In this document: positions 17,685-28,166 of the stretch, one piece after another | Layout of the letters: every line of letters begins with the position of its first letter | Numbering within the stretch: the stretch's first letter is position 1 | From: Marinobacter sp. SS5-14b | Lineage (GTDB): Bacteria; Pseudomonadota; Gammaproteobacteria; Pseudomonadales; Oleiphilaceae | NCBI RefSeq assembly: GCF_030541005.1 | Contig: NZ_JASSVM010000010.1 | Span: forward strand, 40,509-104,508 | DNA: 64,000 nt | Direction of reading: 5' to 3' | The notes under the pieces: generated by a model | Told to the model about the DNA's origin: nothing | Database searches by the model: none | The model's input: only the letters and a program-made list of their open reading frames with translations | Translations under genes and position numbers: made by a program

Positions 17685-19516
17685 TGACTCAGTTGTGGGA
17701 TTTTTCCGGCGGGGTTCATCCGCCTGAGAACAAGCAGCAGTCGACCCGCCGCCCCATCCGTATGGCCGGTATACCGGATCGCCTGATTCTGCCATTACAG
17801 CAGCACATAGGTGAGCCCGCCGAAGTGATCGTGAACATCGGTGACCGGGTACTCAAAGGTCAGAAAATTGCCGACGTCAAAGCTGGCATGGGTGTGCCGG
17901 TGCATGCATCGACCTCCGGCATGGTTGAAGCCATCGAGCACAGGGCGGTGCCCCACCCTTCCGGCATGTCAGACTGGTGTGTGGTGATCAAGCCCGACGG
18001 CGAGGACCAGTGGTGCGAGCGCAAGCCAGTGAGTGACTATCGCAAGCTTGATCGCGAACAGGTGCTGGGCATGATCCGTGATGCGGGAATAGCGGGCATG
18101 GGTGGCGCCGGCTTTCCAACGGACATCAAATTACGCCCGCCCCGGGATCGCAAGGTCGAAACCCTGATTCTTAATGGCGCGGAGTGCGAGCCGTACATCA
18201 CCGCCGATGACATGACCATGCGGGAGCATGCTTCCGAGGTGGTCGCCGGCCTGAAGATCATGGCCTGGATTCTGCGCCCGTCCCGTTGTGTGATCGGCAT
18301 TGAAGACAATAAGCCAGAAGCCATACTCGCCATGCGCGATGCGGTTCAGGGTACCCAGATTGAAATCGCCGTGATACCCACAAAGTACCCTTCGGGTGGC
18401 GAAAAACAGCTGATTCAGATCCTCACCGGGCTGGAAGTTCCCAGCGGCGGCATTCCCGCGGACATCGGCGTCATGTGCCAGAACGTGGGCACCGCCATGG
18501 CCGTATCCCGCGCGATATTCGAAGCCACACCTCTGATTTCACGGGTAGTTACCATCACCGGCGAAGCCGTCCGGGACGCCGGCACCTTTGAAGTGCTGAT
18601 CGGCACGCCGGTCAGTGAACTTCTGACGGCAGCCGGGCTCGAAACCGGAAAACTTGACCGGCTCGTGCTCGGCGGCCCGATGATGGGCTACACACTCACG
18701 ACCGACACTATCCCGGTGGTGAAAACCGCCAACTGCGTGATCGCCGCCACCTCAGAGGAATTACCTGCACCGCCGCCCGAACAGCCTTGCATTCGATGCA
18801 GCCAGTGCGCAGAAGCCTGCCCCATGGAGTTATTGCCGCAACAGCTGTTCTGGTACGCAAAAGCAGCAGAGTTTGAAAAAGCAGAACACCTGAACCTGTT
18901 TGACTGTATCGAGTGTGGCGCCTGTTCGTATGTGTGCCCCAGCTCGATTCCGCTGGTTCAGTACTACCGCTACGCCAAAGGCGAAATCCGGCAACAGCGT
19001 GCTGAGCAGCTGAAATCCGACCGGGCAAGGGAAAGGTTTGAGGCACGCCAGGCACGCCTTGAGCGGGAGCAGCAGGAAAAAGAGGCCCGCCGTAAAGAGC
19101 GGGCGAAAGCCGCAGCAGAAGCCCAGGCAAAGAAACAAGCCGAAGCGGAAGAAGCAGCGGCCCAGGGCGAGGCGGTAGATGATAGGGCAGCCAAGGCCGC
19201 CCTGGTGCAGCAAGCACTGGAACGCAAAAAAGCAAAAGCCTCAACCAAAGCCGAAAGCGCGCCGGAACAGCCGCTCACCGACACCCGGGAACAACCAGAT
19301 ATTGAGAGTCTGGAAAAGCAATTGATGCAGGCAGAAGCCAAACTCAGCACCATGCAGGGCATGCTGGAAGAAGCAAAAGCCCAGCAGGCTGACAACGTGG
19401 ACAAACTGGAACGCGCTGTCGCAAAAAACCACGACCGGGTAGAGCGGGCACGGCAGGCGCTTACTGAAGCCCGTCAGCAATCGACCCCGGAAACTGAAAC
19501 TCCGTCGCCCGAGTAA
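17684..19516 (+). CDS. rsxC: Rsx/Rnf complex NADH-binding subunit C
   Basis: RsxC is the peripheral subunit that oxidises or reduces NADH via FMN. The 610 residues resemble the NuoF/Nqo1 fold: GGAGFPTDIKL, LILNGAECEPYITADD and GGPMMGYTL mark the nucleotide and flavin sites, and two 4Fe-4S motifs follow, CIRCSQCAEACP and CIECGACSYVCP. The last 160 residues are a highly charged Ala/Glu/Lys coiled coil (ERFEARQARLEREQQEKEAR and onward), a variable tail that is shorter here than in E. coli RsxC. Confidence 0.96.
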   Translation: MTQLWDFSGGVHPPENKQQSTRRPIRMAGIPDRLILPLQQHIGEPAEVIVNIGDRVLKGQKIADVKAGMGVPVHASTSGMVEAIEHRAVPHPSGMSDWCVVIKPDGEDQWCERKPVSDYRKLDREQVLGMIRDAGIAGMGGAGFPTDIKLRPPRDRKVETLILNGAECEPYITADDMTMREHASEVVAGLKIMAWILRPSRCVIGIEDNKPEAILAMRDAVQGTQIEIAVIPTKYPSGGEKQLIQILTGLEVPSGGIPADIGVMCQNVGTAMAVSRAIFEATPLISRVVTITGEAVRDAGTFEVLIGTPVSELLTAAGLETGKLDRLVLGGPMMGYTLTTDTIPVVKTANCVIAATSEELPAPPPEQPCIRCSQCAEACPMELLPQQLFWYAKAAEFEKAEHLNLFDCIECGACSYVCPSSIPLVQYYRYAKGEIRQQRAEQLKSDRARERFEARQARLEREQQEKEARRKERAKAAAEAQAKKQAEAEEAAAQGEAVDDRAAKAALVQQALERKKAKASTKAESAPEQPLTDTREQPDIESLEKQLMQAEAKLSTMQGMLEEAKAQQADNVDKLERAVAKNHDRVERARQALTEARQQSTPETETPSPE

Positions 19517-19537
19517 CCCATTGCAGGCTGATCGTTC

Positions 19538-20590
19538 ATGGCATTAGTTCAACAATCATCACCTCATGCCCACCGCGCCCGCCCTACGTCACGGGTGATG
19601 CTCTGGGTGATTCTGGCAGCCCTTCCGGGCCTGCTCGCCCAGACCCTGTTTTTTGGCTGGGGCAACCTGATCAACGTTGTCTGGTGTATTGCCCTGGCGC
19701 TGGCCTCCGAGGCAGCCATCCTGAAGCTGCGCAACAAGCCGGTGGCGTTTTTCCTGAAAGACAACACCGCTGCGGTGACCGGGCTATTGCTTGGCCTTTC
19801 TCTGCCCCAGTTTGCGCCCTGGTGGGTGTCCGGCGTTGCCGTAATCACCGCCATCATTGTGGCAAAACAATTGTACGGTGGGCTGGGTTCTAATCCCTTC
19901 AACCCCGCTATGGTGGGCTATGCTCTGGTGCTGGTGTCTTTCCCGGTGGCGATGACCACCAACTGGGCGCAGGCTGCGACGCTCTGGGGCGGCGCGCCCG
20001 GTTTCGGAGAAACACTCACAACGATCTTTTCTGCCAGCCAGACTGCTGTCGATGGCTGGACCATGGCCACGCCACTGGACGAGTACAAGCACAAGATCGC
20101 CACCCACACCGCCGCCGAGGTGCTGCAACACCCCACCTTTGGCGACCAGGTTGCCCGGGGCTGGGAATGGGTCAACCTGGCGTTCCTGGCCGGAGGCATT
20201 CTGCTGATCGGCCTGAAAATCATCAGCTGGCATATTCCGGTCGCCTTTCTGGCGGCCATGGCCATCATGAGCCTGGCGTTCGGCAACAACGTCGATCAGT
20301 ATGCACCGTTGCAACTGCACTTGCTGGCCGGCGGCACCATGTTGGGTGCGTTTTTTATTGCCACGGACCCTGTTTCTGCCGCCACCAGCCATCAGGGCAA
20401 GCTCATATACGGGGCAGGCATCGGTATCCTGATCTACCTGATCCGCACATGGGGCAACTACCCGGATGCCGTCGCGTTCAGCGTTTTGCTGATGAACTTC
20501 GCAGTGCCCTTTATCGACCACTACACACCACCCCGGACGTACGGTCACCACAAAGCCCGGCGCGGGTTACCCGGCAGGAATGGAGGCTGA
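19538..20590 (+). CDS. rsxD: Rsx/Rnf complex membrane subunit D
   Basis: RsxD is a polytopic membrane subunit of the NqrB/RnfD family that carries covalent FMN on a threonine. The 350 residues show about nine or ten hydrophobic helices, an N-terminal [19 protein letters not shown], the conserved [27 protein letters not shown] segment and a short loop [12 protein letters not shown], in which the Thr of ATPL is the likely flavinylation site. [19 protein letters not shown] is also conserved. Only 3 nt separate it from rsxG. Confidence 0.96.
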   Translation: MALVQQSSPHAHRARPTSRVMLWVILAALPGLLAQTLFFGWGNLINVVWCIALALASEAAILKLRNKPVAFFLKDNTAAVTGLLLGLSLPQFAPWWVSGVAVITAIIVAKQLYGGLGSNPFNPAMVGYALVLVSFPVAMTTNWAQAATLWGGAPGFGETLTTIFSASQTAVDGWTMATPLDEYKHKIATHTAAEVLQHPTFGDQVARGWEWVNLAFLAGGILLIGLKIISWHIPVAFLAAMAIMSLAFGNNVDQYAPLQLHLLAGGTMLGAFFIATDPVSAATSHQGKLIYGAGIGILIYLIRTWGNYPDAVAFSVLLMNFAVPFIDHYTPPRTYGHHKARRGLPGRNGG

Positions 20591-20593
20591 AAC

Positions 20594-21295
20594 ATGAGTG
20601 CATTGTTTACCTCCATTCGTCGCAGCGCCATCGGCCTCGGGCTGTTCGCGGTTATCACCGGCGGCACCATAGCCTTGACCCAGGGGATCACCAAGGATCG
20701 CATCAAGGAGCAGGCAGAAAGAGCCGAGGCCAAGGCCTTATTCGAGATCATTCCCGAAAGCCACCACGATAACGATCTGCTGAAAGACGTCGTCACGCTC
20801 CCCGCCAGCGACCGACTGCCGGGTGCAGGCCCGCTGAAGGTCTGGGTTGCGCGCCGCAATGGCCAGCCCATAGGGGTGATTATGCCAATGGTCGCGCCTG
20901 ATGGTTACTCCGGGGAAATCCGGTTACTGGTCGGTATCAACATGAGTGGCGAGGTTCTGGGGGTTCGTGTAACCAACCACCGTGAAACACCCGGGCTGGG
21001 TGATCGCATCGAAACCCGGAAGTCTGACTGGATCTATGGCTTTGACGGTCGCTCCCTGACCAATACCCACCAGAGCCAGTGGAACGTTAAGAAAAACGGC
21101 GGTGTGTTCGACCAGTTTACCGGCGCCACCATTACCCCGAGGGCCGTGGTGAAAGCCGTTATGAAATCCTTGCTCTATTTCCGGCAGAATCGCCAGGAAA
21201 TCCGTGAACGGCTGAACGAACCAACTGACCCCCGGCATAAAAACCAGCGCCCGGAAGCGATTGCCGGTGAATCCAAACCCATGGAGCATTCCTGA
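20594..21295 (+). CDS. rsxG: Rsx/Rnf complex FMN-binding subunit G
   Basis: RsxG has one N-terminal membrane helix (about residues 10-30) and a periplasmic FMN-binding domain. The 233 residues contain [37 protein letters not shown] and the flavinylation motif [15 protein letters not shown], in which the Thr after GA is the covalent FMN attachment site in the family. It follows rsxD by 3 nt and precedes rsxE by 2 nt, so translation is probably coupled through the operon. Confidence 0.97.
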   Translation: MSALFTSIRRSAIGLGLFAVITGGTIALTQGITKDRIKEQAERAEAKALFEIIPESHHDNDLLKDVVTLPASDRLPGAGPLKVWVARRNGQPIGVIMPMVAPDGYSGEIRLLVGINMSGEVLGVRVTNHRETPGLGDRIETRKSDWIYGFDGRSLTNTHQSQWNVKKNGGVFDQFTGATITPRAVVKAVMKSLLYFRQNRQEIRERLNEPTDPRHKNQRPEAIAGESKPMEHS

Positions 21296-21297
21296 TC

Positions 21298-22014
21298 ATG
21301 GCGACCAAAACCTCCGCTGAAATTATTAAAGACGGCCTCTGGAGCAACAACCCTGCGCTGGTGCAAGTGCTTGGCCTGTGCCCTCTGCTCGCGGTCACCA
21401 GCACGGTGGTCAATGCCATCGGCCTCGGCATCGCGACCCTGTTGGTGCTGATCGGCTCCAACCTGTCGGTGTCGTTAATCCGCAACTTTGTCGGTGAGTC
21501 CGTTCGGTTACCGGCCTTTGTGATGATCATTGCCTCCTTCGTTACCTGTGCCGAGTTGCTGATGCAGGCGTTTACCTATGAGCTGTACCAGATTCTCGGC
21601 ATATTTATTCCGCTGATCGTTACCAACTGCGCGATCCTTGGGCGGGCGGATGCCTTTGCCTCAAAAAATCCGCCGCTGCCGGCAGCTCTTGATGGGGCCA
21701 TGATGGGTCTTGGTTTCCTCGCTGTGTTGATTGTACTCGGCGGAATGCGGGAGCTGATCGGCCAAGGCACCTTGTTTGCGGATATGCACTTGCTACTGGG
21801 CCCGGTGGCATCGGACTGGGTTGTCCGGCCATTCGAACAGTACCCGGATATGCTGTTCATGGTATTACCTCCTGGCGCGTTTATGGGCCTGGGCCTTTTG
21901 ATCGCCCTGAAAAACAGTATCGACCATCGCCTGAAGGAGCGCAGAATCAGCGCTGAGCCAGCCCAGATTGCCAGCGGCAGTAAACGGGTACGGGTAACCG
22001 GCACTATCTCCTGA
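21298..22014 (+). CDS. rsxE: Rsx/Rnf complex membrane subunit E
   Basis: RsxE is the partner of RsxA in the membrane core. The 238 residues contain six hydrophobic helices and the matching motifs [14 protein letters not shown] and [18 protein letters not shown], the cysteines of which complete the intramembrane Fe-S site. The 29-residue C-terminal tail is basic. It ends the rsx operon and nth follows after 44 nt, the same order as in E. coli. Confidence 0.96.
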   Translation: MATKTSAEIIKDGLWSNNPALVQVLGLCPLLAVTSTVVNAIGLGIATLLVLIGSNLSVSLIRNFVGESVRLPAFVMIIASFVTCAELLMQAFTYELYQILGIFIPLIVTNCAILGRADAFASKNPPLPAALDGAMMGLGFLAVLIVLGGMRELIGQGTLFADMHLLLGPVASDWVVRPFEQYPDMLFMVLPPGAFMGLGLLIALKNSIDHRLKERRISAEPAQIASGSKRVRVTGTIS

Positions 22015-22058
22015 GCCCGGCGCCTGGACCAGGCTCTTGAACTTGAAACCGGAAAACC

Positions 22059-22697
22059 ATGAATAAAGAAAAGCGCATAGAGATTTTTACACGGCTGCGG
22101 GATAACAACCCAACCCCGACCACGGAGCTCAACTACAGCACGCCGTTCGAGCTGCTGATTGCCGTGATTCTGTCGGCGCAGGCCACCGATGTAGGTGTCA
22201 ACAAGGCCACCGACAAGCTCTACCCCGTTGCCAATACACCGGAAGCCATTCTTGCGCTGGGTGTCGATGGGCTCAAAGAGTACATCAAGACCATCGGCCT
22301 GTTTAACAGCAAGGCCGAGAACGTTATCAAGACCTGCCGAATGCTGATTGAACAGCACGGCAGCGAAGTGCCGGAGAAGCGGGAAGAGCTGGAAGCCTTG
22401 CCTGGCGTGGGCCGAAAAACTGCCAACGTGGTGCTTAACACAGCATTTCGCCAACCGGCCATGGCGGTGGATACCCACATCTTCCGGGTTTCAAACCGGA
22501 CCGGTATTGCACCTGGAAAAAACGTTCTGGACGTTGAAAAGCGGTTGATGAGACTGGTTCCAAAAGAATTTCTTATGGACGCTCACCACTGGCTGATTCT
22601 TCATGGCCGCTACACCTGCACGGCACGTAAGCCAAAATGCGGCGCCTGTCTCATTGAAGACCTTTGCGAATTCAAACAGAAGCGGGACTATCAATAG
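22059..22697 (+). CDS. nth: Endonuclease III
   Basis: Nth is the bifunctional DNA glycosylase/AP lyase that removes oxidised pyrimidines. The 212 residues include the helix-hairpin-helix LPGVGRKTANVVL with the catalytic lysine, the catalytic aspartate in AMAVDTHIFRVSNR, and the C-terminal [4Fe-4S] pattern C-x6-C-x2-C-x5-C in CTARKPKCGACLIEDLC. It closes the rsx transcript; a strong terminator lies about 30 nt downstream. Confidence 0.97.
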   Translation: MNKEKRIEIFTRLRDNNPTPTTELNYSTPFELLIAVILSAQATDVGVNKATDKLYPVANTPEAILALGVDGLKEYIKTIGLFNSKAENVIKTCRMLIEQHGSEVPEKREELEALPGVGRKTANVVLNTAFRQPAMAVDTHIFRVSNRTGIAPGKNVLDVEKRLMRLVPKEFLMDAHHWLILHGRYTCTARKPKCGACLIEDLCEFKQKRDYQ

Positions 22698-22726
22698 TCT
22701 CAGGCCAGTGACTTGTCAGAGAACGC

Positions 22727-22754
22727 AAAAAAGCCGGCGATTGCCGGCTTTTTT
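22727..22754. terminator. Bidirectional rho-independent terminator after nth
   Basis: AAAAAAGCCGGC and GCCGGCTTTTTT form a perfect 12-bp inverted repeat around a GATT loop, with a T-run on either strand. It serves nth on the plus strand and the chalcone-isomerase-like gene on the minus strand, which converge here. Confidence 0.92.
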
Positions 22755-22774
22755 GTCACTGGAAACCCAACCTA

Positions 22775-23350
22775 TCAGTTCTGGCCGAGCATCTTTTCTT
22801 TCAAATCTTTCTGGGCGGGCTTGTCCGACAACCAGATACCAAACAACGCTTTCTTGAACTCAAGATCGCCAACGATATCTTTCTGCTCACCATTTTTCAG
22901 AACACGAACGCCTTCTCCGGGAATGTAAACCAGATCAAACACGTCACCCTCTTTAATCTCTTCCTGGAACACGCCCATGAACTGATCAACTTCGGACTGG
23001 ATGGCAGAAAGATCACCGTCAGTGGAGGCCTCAAAGCCTTCCATCGTCGCTTCGGTCATGCGCTCGCTGGTAATCATGCCAGAGGTAATGTGCAGAGTAA
23101 TGGCCTGGTGCTCATCGGCATTGATCACCGCCTCACCATTATTGATCTTCTCTGGCACATACAGCCCGCCAACATACAGATCCATGAACCACTTGGAGCG
23201 AGTTCCGGCTCCATTGAGCTGAAGTTCCTTGCCCATAGCAGAGTAGGTATCCGGTACATCTACGCTACCCACAGTAAGAGCTGAAGCCGGGGCAGAAAGA
23301 ACACCTGCCAGAAAAAGTGAAGCAAATCCTGTTGTAAGAGCCTTCTTCAT
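22775..23350 (-). CDS. Exported chalcone isomerase-like protein
   Basis: This 191-residue secreted protein matches the bacterial chalcone isomerase-like family, which is not expected to act on flavonoids. MKKALTTGFASLFLAGVLSAPASA is a clean signal peptide, starting at the ATG at 23350 behind AAAGGAAAGG; the frame runs further up to 23428 but without a ribosome site. The mature part has the family pattern: VGSVDVPDTYS, LQLNGAGTRSKWFMDLYVGGLYVPE, and ITSGMITSERMTEA. It likely sits in the periplasm; the ligand, if any, is unknown. It is convergent with nth. Confidence 0.86.
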   Translation of the reverse strand: MKKALTTGFASLFLAGVLSAPASALTVGSVDVPDTYSAMGKELQLNGAGTRSKWFMDLYVGGLYVPEKINNGEAVINADEHQAITLHITSGMITSERMTEATMEGFEASTDGDLSAIQSEVDQFMGVFQEEIKEGDVFDLVYIPGEGVRVLKNGEQKDIVGDLEFKKALFGIWLSDKPAQKDLKEKMLGQN

Positions 23351-23489
23351 AGTCCTTTCCTTTAGATCGTTATTATTGAATGTTTCATTCGACGCCAGGA
23401 CGACACCCAGTTCCGGCCCGGCGCTCACATTCTAACAACGACCCAATTCGCCATTCGCCACTTGGTTCTCATTTGCTGCCACAATTCAC

Positions 23490-23524
23490 AAAAAAGCCGG
23501 CCCTGTTTCCAGGGCCGGCTTTTT
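23490..23524. terminator. Rho-independent terminator of rpoS
   Basis: GCCGGCCCT and AGGGCCGGC pair over a 6-nt loop and are flanked by A-rich and T-rich runs, so on the minus strand the stem is followed by TTTTTTG. It lies about 20 nt after the rpoS stop and could also act on the plus strand. Confidence 0.9.
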
Positions 23525-23542
23525 CTTTTCGCAACTCAAAAC

Positions 23543-24541
23543 CTAGTTAAACAGCAGGTTCCCGGACAGACCTTCCTTCTCCAGAATCTCCCTCAAACGG
23601 CGCAGAGCCTCTACCTGAATCTGGCGTACACGTTCCCGCGTTAGCCCGATCTCCTGCCCCACTTCTTCCAAAGTACTGATGGGGTAACCCCGCAAACCGA
23701 ACCGCCGCGACAGAACTTCCTGCTGCTTGTCACTCAGCTGATCAATCCAGTTTTCGAGGCAGGAACACATGTTGTTGTCCTGCAGCAGGTCAGCCGGATC
23801 AGAAGCGCCTTCGTCTGCAACGGTGTCCAACAGCGATTTATCGCTACCGGCACCAATGGGCGTATCCATCGACGCAACCCGCTCGTTCAACCCCAGCATG
23901 CGCTTCACGTCGTTCACGGGCTTGTCGACCAGGCGGGCAATTTCTTCCGCTGTGGGCTCGTGATCAAGCTTTTGCGTGAGTTCCCGGGCGGCTCTGAGGT
24001 ACAGGTTGAGCTCTTTTACCACATGGATAGGGAGCCGGATGGTGCGGGTCTGGTTCATGATGGCCCGCTCAATCGTCTGCCGGATCCACCAGGTGGCGTA
24101 GGTTGAAAAACGAAAACCGCGCTCAGGATCGAACTTCTCGACAGCACGGATCAGACCCAGGTTACCTTCTTCGATCAAGTCGAGCAGGGTAAGGCCACGA
24201 TTCACATAACGGCGGGCGATTTTAACCACCAGGCGAAGATTGCTTTCAATCATCCGCTTTCGGCCGGATTCCTCTCCCTTGCGGGCCAGGCGTGCGAAGT
24301 ACACCTCTTCTTCCGGTGTTAACAGTGGTGAGAAACCGATTTCGTTAAGGTACAGCTGGGTGGCGTCCAGCTGCTTCTGGTTGGTGAGATATTTTCCCTT
24401 GGCGGGAAAATCATCTTCGGTGTCTGTTGACTGGTCGTCAGCCGATGCCCGTTCAGGCTTCTCCTCGGCCAGCAATTGCTCTTCTGCGTCGTCCACTTCT
24501 GCAACGCGATCAATGATGACGTCTTCTTGCTCTACTGACAT
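23543..24541 (-). CDS. rpoS: RNA polymerase sigma factor RpoS
   Basis: RpoS is the stationary-phase and general-stress sigma factor. The 332 residues have an acidic N-terminus, then region 1.2 ([21 protein letters not shown]), region 2 with [55 protein letters not shown], region 3, and the region 4 helix-turn-helix [29 protein letters not shown]. The sequence ends SGNLLFN. It lies directly downstream of nlpD, as in E. coli and Pseudomonas, with a 161-nt untranslated stretch before the start, where post-transcriptional control would act; no small-RNA site was recognised. Confidence 0.98.
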   Translation of the reverse strand: MSVEQEDVIIDRVAEVDDAEEQLLAEEKPERASADDQSTDTEDDFPAKGKYLTNQKQLDATQLYLNEIGFSPLLTPEEEVYFARLARKGEESGRKRMIESNLRLVVKIARRYVNRGLTLLDLIEEGNLGLIRAVEKFDPERGFRFSTYATWWIRQTIERAIMNQTRTIRLPIHVVKELNLYLRAARELTQKLDHEPTAEEIARLVDKPVNDVKRMLGLNERVASMDTPIGAGSDKSLLDTVADEGASDPADLLQDNNMCSCLENWIDQLSDKQQEVLSRRFGLRGYPISTLEEVGQEIGLTRERVRQIQVEALRRLREILEKEGLSGNLLFN

Positions 24542-24702
24542 TATTTACCCCGCCTCTCAATAATCCTGTTCGCGCCCGATACTTCTTGTTATTGCGGACT
24601 TGTTGGTTTCACTCAGGACATTTGCTTGTTGGCTGGCAATCACTGTTGCCGTTATTGTTTTTGTGCTTCGCGGTATTCAGTCAGGCCTTTCGGGTAACGC
24701 TG

Positions 24703-25557
24703 TTAACGCCTTGGCAGGTATCGGGACGGATCAACCGGATTGCCATTTTTTCGGATTTCGAAATGCAACATCGGTTTATCGGTACCGCTACTGCCAAGCT
24801 CGGCGATTACCTGCCCGGCTTTTACATCCTCCCCTTCCTGCACCAGAATCTTTCGATTGTGGGCATATGCGCTCAGATAATGTTCATTGTGGTTCACAAT
24901 AATCAGGTTACCGTAACCAAGTAAACCGTTTCCTGCGTAGACCACATTTCCATCTGCCGCTGCCTTCACAGCATCCCCGGGATTCCCGACAATATCAATG
25001 CCTTTATTGACTTTTCCCGATGTTGAATATTTAGCAATTACAGTGCCAGCATGGGGCCAGCGCCAATGAATATTAGCAACCGTCTGGCTACCGCTGCTCC
25101 TCGATGGCAAGGCGGACGGCGCTTTTGCGGGAGGCCGTGAGGCCGATACGCTTCCTCGTGAAGGGGCTTTAGCCGCCGGTACCCGAGGTGGCGTTGATGA
25201 CCCGGCAGCGCTCCGGATCGTCCCTTTTCTGTCTAACCTCAGCACTTGCCCCACGCGGAGATTCCAGGGTGGCCGGATACCGTTGGCATCACCAAGCTCC
25301 CGGTAGTCACGGCCATAACGCCAGGCAATGCCGTAAAGCGTTTCACCCTTTTTGACCACATGGGTTCCCCAATTCACAGGAGGATTATAAAGATCGTCCT
25401 GATAGATTGCGTTCGTATTACAGCCGGAAAGAAAGAGCATGGAGAGAAAAAGAATGAGAGCGGAGAACACGGCAGATCTGCGGCCACATTTACCACCAGA
25501 CCAAAGCCGGCCCCTGGCCGGATTTTCTGACTTGATGAGCCCGCTAAAAAGAATCAC
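24703..25557 (-). CDS. nlpD: NlpD-like lipoprotein with LysM and M23 domains
   Basis: NlpD is an outer-membrane lipoprotein that activates the amidase AmiC at the septum. The 284 residues contain a lipobox (LSMLFLSGC), a LysM domain (THVVKKGETLYGIAWRYGRDYRELGDANGI), a Pro/Ser/Ala-rich linker, and a C-terminal M23 peptidase-like domain from GIDIVGNPGDAVKAAADG. That domain has NHNEHYLSAYAHN and HFEIRKNG, but the first zinc-ligand histidine position reads NKGIDI, so it is probably catalytically dead, as expected for NlpD. The start is a GTG with a weak ribosome site and an unusually long charged leader; a shorter start is possible. Confidence 0.92.
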   Translation of the reverse strand: MILFSGLIKSENPARGRLWSGGKCGRRSAVFSALILFLSMLFLSGCNTNAIYQDDLYNPPVNWGTHVVKKGETLYGIAWRYGRDYRELGDANGIRPPWNLRVGQVLRLDRKGTIRSAAGSSTPPRVPAAKAPSRGSVSASRPPAKAPSALPSRSSGSQTVANIHWRWPHAGTVIAKYSTSGKVNKGIDIVGNPGDAVKAAADGNVVYAGNGLLGYGNLIIVNHNEHYLSAYAHNRKILVQEGEDVKAGQVIAELGSSGTDKPMLHFEIRKNGNPVDPSRYLPRR

Positions 25558-25754
25558 GTATAAAAAACGCCTGATTATGATGAATCCATCTAAGAAACTG
25601 CCCGCGCTGCAGGCAACTTCTCATGTTTCAGGACTAACTTACTAATTTATTGCACGATTTGTAAGCGATTCCAAGTTACTGAGCACACAGGTTTGTTACC
25701 TTCAGGAACATTCATTCTGTGCGCCAGGTAACACTTTTTACATTACCCTGAGTG

Positions 25755-26723
25755 TTAACCCTGCTTCCCCGACAGCCTTCGGCCAGCAATCTCGAGCCCG
25801 ACAACCAGCAACAACCCAACCCCTGCCATCAAAATAGCCAAGCCAAGTAAAGGCTCCTGCCCGTAGAGCGTAGCCCAGGTGTCGGGGCTCACTGGCAACT
25901 GGCTCAATGGCACCTGTTCACCAGCACTGTTGGTGCGCCAGCTCAGCGTTTCCTGCCATGGCCACACCTTCGCCAGAGCCCCAATCATGAAGCCTGTCAA
26001 CAAAGCCAATACCGTGTCGTGAAAATACCGAAATGCCAGTGTAATCAGCCGAGCCACGGATAGCAGACCGATCAGGCAACCGACCATAAACAATCCCAGG
26101 CTAGCAAACTCACCGCCTTTGATGGCCGCCAGCACCGGCGTATACATTCCAATGATCAACAACAGAAAGCTTCCGGAAATGCCGGGCAGAATCATTGCAC
26201 AAATCGCCAGTGCGCCAGCACCGAGGAATGCAATACCCGAAGGCTCAACCTCGCTGGCTGGCAGCGTTGTTACCCACCACGCAAACAACACACCAGACAA
26301 CAATGGAACCAGCAGCAAAGGCACATAGCGGCGAACCTGTTGGCCCACGTGCCAGACGGAGGCAATGATCAATCCAAAAAAGAAACTCCAGATCAGGATC
26401 GGGTGCTTGTCCAGCAACCAGGTAATAAGCGAGGCAAGACTGGCAATACTGGTGACAATACCCGCCAACAAAGTGACCAGGAAGGTGCCATCAATCGACC
26501 GCCAGAAGCCGGTGAGATCACCTCTGATGAGTTGCCGCCAGAAGGCAACGGGCGCTGCGCTGATCGCTTCCAGCAAACGGAAGTAAATACCCGTGATAAA
26601 AGCAATAGTGCCGCCGGAAACGCCCGGGACAATATCCGCGGCCCCCATGGCCATACCCCGGAAAAAGACCGCGAGCGGATGATGTTGGCGACTGGTCGAA
26701 CTGTCAGAACCCTTGGACATCAA
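25755..26723 (-). CDS. DUF368 family polyprenyl-phosphate transporter
   Basis: This 322-residue membrane protein belongs to the DUF368 family (PopT type), recently linked to bringing undecaprenyl phosphate back to the cytoplasmic face. It shows [25 protein letters not shown] at the N-terminus and a matching inverted half, [19 protein letters not shown], the two conserved family re-entrant segments; about eight hydrophobic helices are visible. It begins with ATGATG overlapping the pcm stop by 4 bases, so it is coupled to pcm. Between pcm and nlpD it fits envelope metabolism, but the transport role here is inferred from the family. Confidence 0.88.
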   Translation of the reverse strand: MMSKGSDSSTSRQHHPLAVFFRGMAMGAADIVPGVSGGTIAFITGIYFRLLEAISAAPVAFWRQLIRGDLTGFWRSIDGTFLVTLLAGIVTSIASLASLITWLLDKHPILIWSFFFGLIIASVWHVGQQVRRYVPLLLVPLLSGVLFAWWVTTLPASEVEPSGIAFLGAGALAICAMILPGISGSFLLLIIGMYTPVLAAIKGGEFASLGLFMVGCLIGLLSVARLITLAFRYFHDTVLALLTGFMIGALAKVWPWQETLSWRTNSAGEQVPLSQLPVSPDTWATLYGQEPLLGLAILMAGVGLLLVVGLEIAGRRLSGKQG

Positions 26724-27376
26724 CGCACGACCCCACCAAGCAAGGGCACAAAACGCACAGGCTCAAGTTCGTGGCGCTCGAAGCTGTCGCCCCGGCGAAC
26801 GATTTCGACCAGAACCTGTTCGTGCTCGCCTACCGGCGCAATCAGTACGCCGCCATCCGCCAACTGATCCAGAAGCTCCGTCGGCACTTCAACCGGTGCC
26901 GCAGTGACGATAATACCGTCAAAGGGCCCCCGATCCGGCCACCCCATTCCCCCGTCTGCGTGTTTGAGCATGACATTGCGAATATTCAGCTGGCGCAAAC
27001 GTTCCCGGGCACGCTCTTGCAAAGGCCGGATCCGTTCGACGCTGTATATGTCGCTGAACAGCTGGGAGAGCACCGAAGTCTGGTAACCGGAGCCCGTTCC
27101 CAACTCCAGCACACGGCGAGGTTGATGAGCCAGTAACAGCTCCGTCATCCGGGCCACAATATAGGGCTGAGACAGTGTTTGACTGTATCCGATGGGCAGC
27201 GAGGTATCTTCATAGGCCCGGTGGGAGAGCGCCTCGTCCAGAAAAATATGGCGGGGGATCTGACCAATCACCTCCAAGACCCGGTCAGACTCAATGCCCG
27301 CCTCCCGCAACCGCTGCACAAGGCGCATGCGCGTGCGCCGGGAGGTCATTCCGATCCCTTCAATCTGGGCGTTCAT
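26720..27376 (-). CDS. pcm: Protein-L-isoaspartate O-methyltransferase
   Basis: Pcm methylates isoaspartyl residues formed by protein ageing, using SAM. The 218 residues contain the family motif [18 protein letters not shown] (SAM motif I), [40 protein letters not shown], and [21 protein letters not shown]. An internal ATG at residue 10 is possible, but the ATG at 27376 overlaps surE by 4 bases and is preferred. It belongs to the surE-pcm-(DUF368)-nlpD-rpoS group of long-term survival genes. Confidence 0.97.
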   Translation of the reverse strand: MNAQIEGIGMTSRRTRMRLVQRLREAGIESDRVLEVIGQIPRHIFLDEALSHRAYEDTSLPIGYSQTLSQPYIVARMTELLLAHQPRRVLELGTGSGYQTSVLSQLFSDIYSVERIRPLQERARERLRQLNIRNVMLKHADGGMGWPDRGPFDGIIVTAAPVEVPTELLDQLADGGVLIAPVGEHEQVLVEIVRRGDSFERHELEPVRFVPLLGGVVR

Positions 27377-28143
27377 TGCCTGCCGCCCTCCATGCCTTCG
27401 AGACCATCAACCCAGTCACGAAGCCCTGATAGTGCTTCATGGCGCGTCATATCGGTGTGTACCGGTGTGATCGACACATAGCCTTCCCGAACGGCATGAA
27501 AATCCGTACCCGGCCCGGCATCACCACCCTGCCCGGCTGCGCCAATCCAATAACGCTGCTTACCTCTGGGACAGGTCATAGGCACGGCACCTTCTGCCCT
27601 CTCCCGGTGCCCCAGACGCGTTATACGAAACCCCGCCAACTGGTTCCAGGGCACATCAGGGACGTTTACATTAAGAATGCAGCGAGGCCCGAGCGTGAGC
27701 GTTCGTTTGTTCTGAAGCAGCATCCGAACCACCCTCGCGGCGGTTTCGTAGTGGAAATGTCCATCGTTCACCAGCGACACCGCGATGGCGGGCAAGCCAA
27801 GGTGGCGCCCCTCAGTCGCTGCCGCTACCGTACCGGAATAGATCACGTCGTCACCCAGGTTGGCGTGGGTATTGATACCAGAAACCACACGATCAAAAGG
27901 TTTGGTGAACAGGCCATTAACCGCCAGATGCACGCAATCGGTGGGCGTTCCATCAATCGAACGGAAGCCATTGGGGTGCTCCTCAACCGTCAGGGGACGG
28001 TTCAGGGTCAGTGAGTTGCTGGCACCGCTGTGATCCCGGTCCGGGGCAACGACCCTCAATTCGCCAAGACCTTGCAGCCCCTCATACAGGGCGACCAGGC
28101 CAGGCGAATGCACGCCATCATCATTAGACAACAGAATACGCAC
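27373..28143 (-). CDS. surE: 5'/3'-nucleotidase SurE
   Basis: SurE is a metal-dependent phosphatase active on nucleoside monophosphates, linked to stationary-phase survival. The 256 residues begin [23 protein letters not shown], which holds the metal-binding DD pair, followed by [28 protein letters not shown] and [27 protein letters not shown]. All family motifs are present and the length is normal. The gene ends in a 4-base overlap with pcm. Confidence 0.97.
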   Translation of the reverse strand: MRILLSNDDGVHSPGLVALYEGLQGLGELRVVAPDRDHSGASNSLTLNRPLTVEEHPNGFRSIDGTPTDCVHLAVNGLFTKPFDRVVSGINTHANLGDDVIYSGTVAAATEGRHLGLPAIAVSLVNDGHFHYETAARVVRMLLQNKRTLTLGPRCILNVNVPDVPWNQLAGFRITRLGHRERAEGAVPMTCPRGKQRYWIGAAGQGGDAGPGTDFHAVREGYVSITPVHTDMTRHEALSGLRDWVDGLEGMEGGRQ

Positions 28144-28166
28144 AGTGATCTCCGCTAGCTCGCTTA

